Positions 5,223 to 5,338 of a stretch of DNA of 5,338 nucleotides are shown here, piece by piece; the first letter of the stretch is position 1, and each line of letters begins with the position of its first letter. Position numbers and translations under genes: made by a program. The stretch is taken from the NCBI GenBank assembly GCA_031259205.1, contig JAIRLS010000176.1, positions 1 to 5,338 of the forward strand, given 5' to 3'. Source of the stretch: Bacteroidales bacterium (GTDB taxonomy: Bacteria; Bacteroidota; Bacteroidia; Bacteroidales; UBA4181). The notes below the pieces were generated by a model. That model saw nothing but the letters and a program-made list of their open reading frames with translations. It did no database searches and was not told where the DNA came from.

Positions 5223-5338
5223 ATGGACAAAGGGGAAATCATCATTTATCAGGCATCCGACGGCACTACCAATCTGGAAGTACGTTTGGAAGAAGAAACG
5301 GTATGGCTGACACAACAGCAAATAGCAGATTTGTTTAA
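5223..5338 (+). CDS. RhuM-family (virulence protein RhuM) gene, 5' part only
   Basis: 38 codons are visible before the window ends in mid-codon. The start (MDKGEIIIYQ, then LEVRLEEETVWLTQQQIADL) matches the well-known N-terminus of RhuM-family proteins: a short strand, a V-R-L-x-x-x-T-V-W-L-T-Q motif and the beginning of a helix-turn-helix-like segment (QQQIADLF). These proteins are widespread in Bacteroidota and are often found on islands; some are fused to Fic domains. Their molecular role is not settled, and DNA binding is inferred from the helix-turn-helix-like part. An in-frame ATG at 5214 would add MYK but leaves only a few nucleotides after the expected transcription start, so 5223 is preferred. 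Whether the full gene is intact cannot be seen. Confidence 0.8.
   Translation, partial: MDKGEIIIYQASDGTTNLEVRLEEETVWLTQQQIADLF

Overview
The window looks like a chromosomal segment from a member of the Bacteroidota, probably the Bacteroidales. The main evidence is the promoter type: TAnnTTTG boxes (TATCTTTG or TAATTTTG) lie a short distance upstream of start codons, sometimes with a TTTG-like box 18-20 nt further upstream. Leaders are A-rich and lack a clear Shine-Dalgarno sequence. The gene set (a MenI-type thioesterase, a WecA-like transferase, a rhomboid followed by a membrane-anchored EEP hydrolase, and a RhuM-family gene) fits this group.

Layout. The left edge (1-89) holds a good minus-strand promoter and possibly the first 11 codons of a gene running out of the window. 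A hairpin with a long A-tract (153-191) separates it from the plus-strand promoter of a single thioesterase gene (301-714), a close match to E. coli YdiI/MenI of menaquinone synthesis. A second promoter at about 774-804 starts a tight plus-strand operon of four genes with gaps of 11, 4 and 4 nt. The four genes are: (i) a 388-residue protein with two near-identical 61-residue charged repeats followed by a GH16-like domain that lacks the catalytic acids; (ii) a polyprenyl-phosphate sugar-1-phosphate transferase of the WecA/MraY superfamily; (iii) a rhomboid intramembrane serine protease; (iv) an endonuclease/exonuclease/phosphatase-fold protein anchored by N-terminal membrane segments. A 12-bp hairpin follows the last gene. 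The region 5085-5222 then carries a second hairpin with an A-tract and a TATCTTTG box in front of a RhuM-family gene cut off by the right edge.

How the genes fit together. The thioesterase is a housekeeping quinone gene and appears to be its own transcription unit. The operon is membrane- and envelope-centred: one gene starts polyprenyl-linked glycan assembly, one cleaves membrane proteins, one is a membrane-tethered hydrolase, and the first is a probable carbohydrate-binding pseudoenzyme. A functional link among them is inferred from co-transcription only. The most notable item is the GH16-like protein: its E-I-D-I-x-E active-site motif reads Q-I-N-I-F-T, and it is fused to a recently duplicated lysine-rich repeat.
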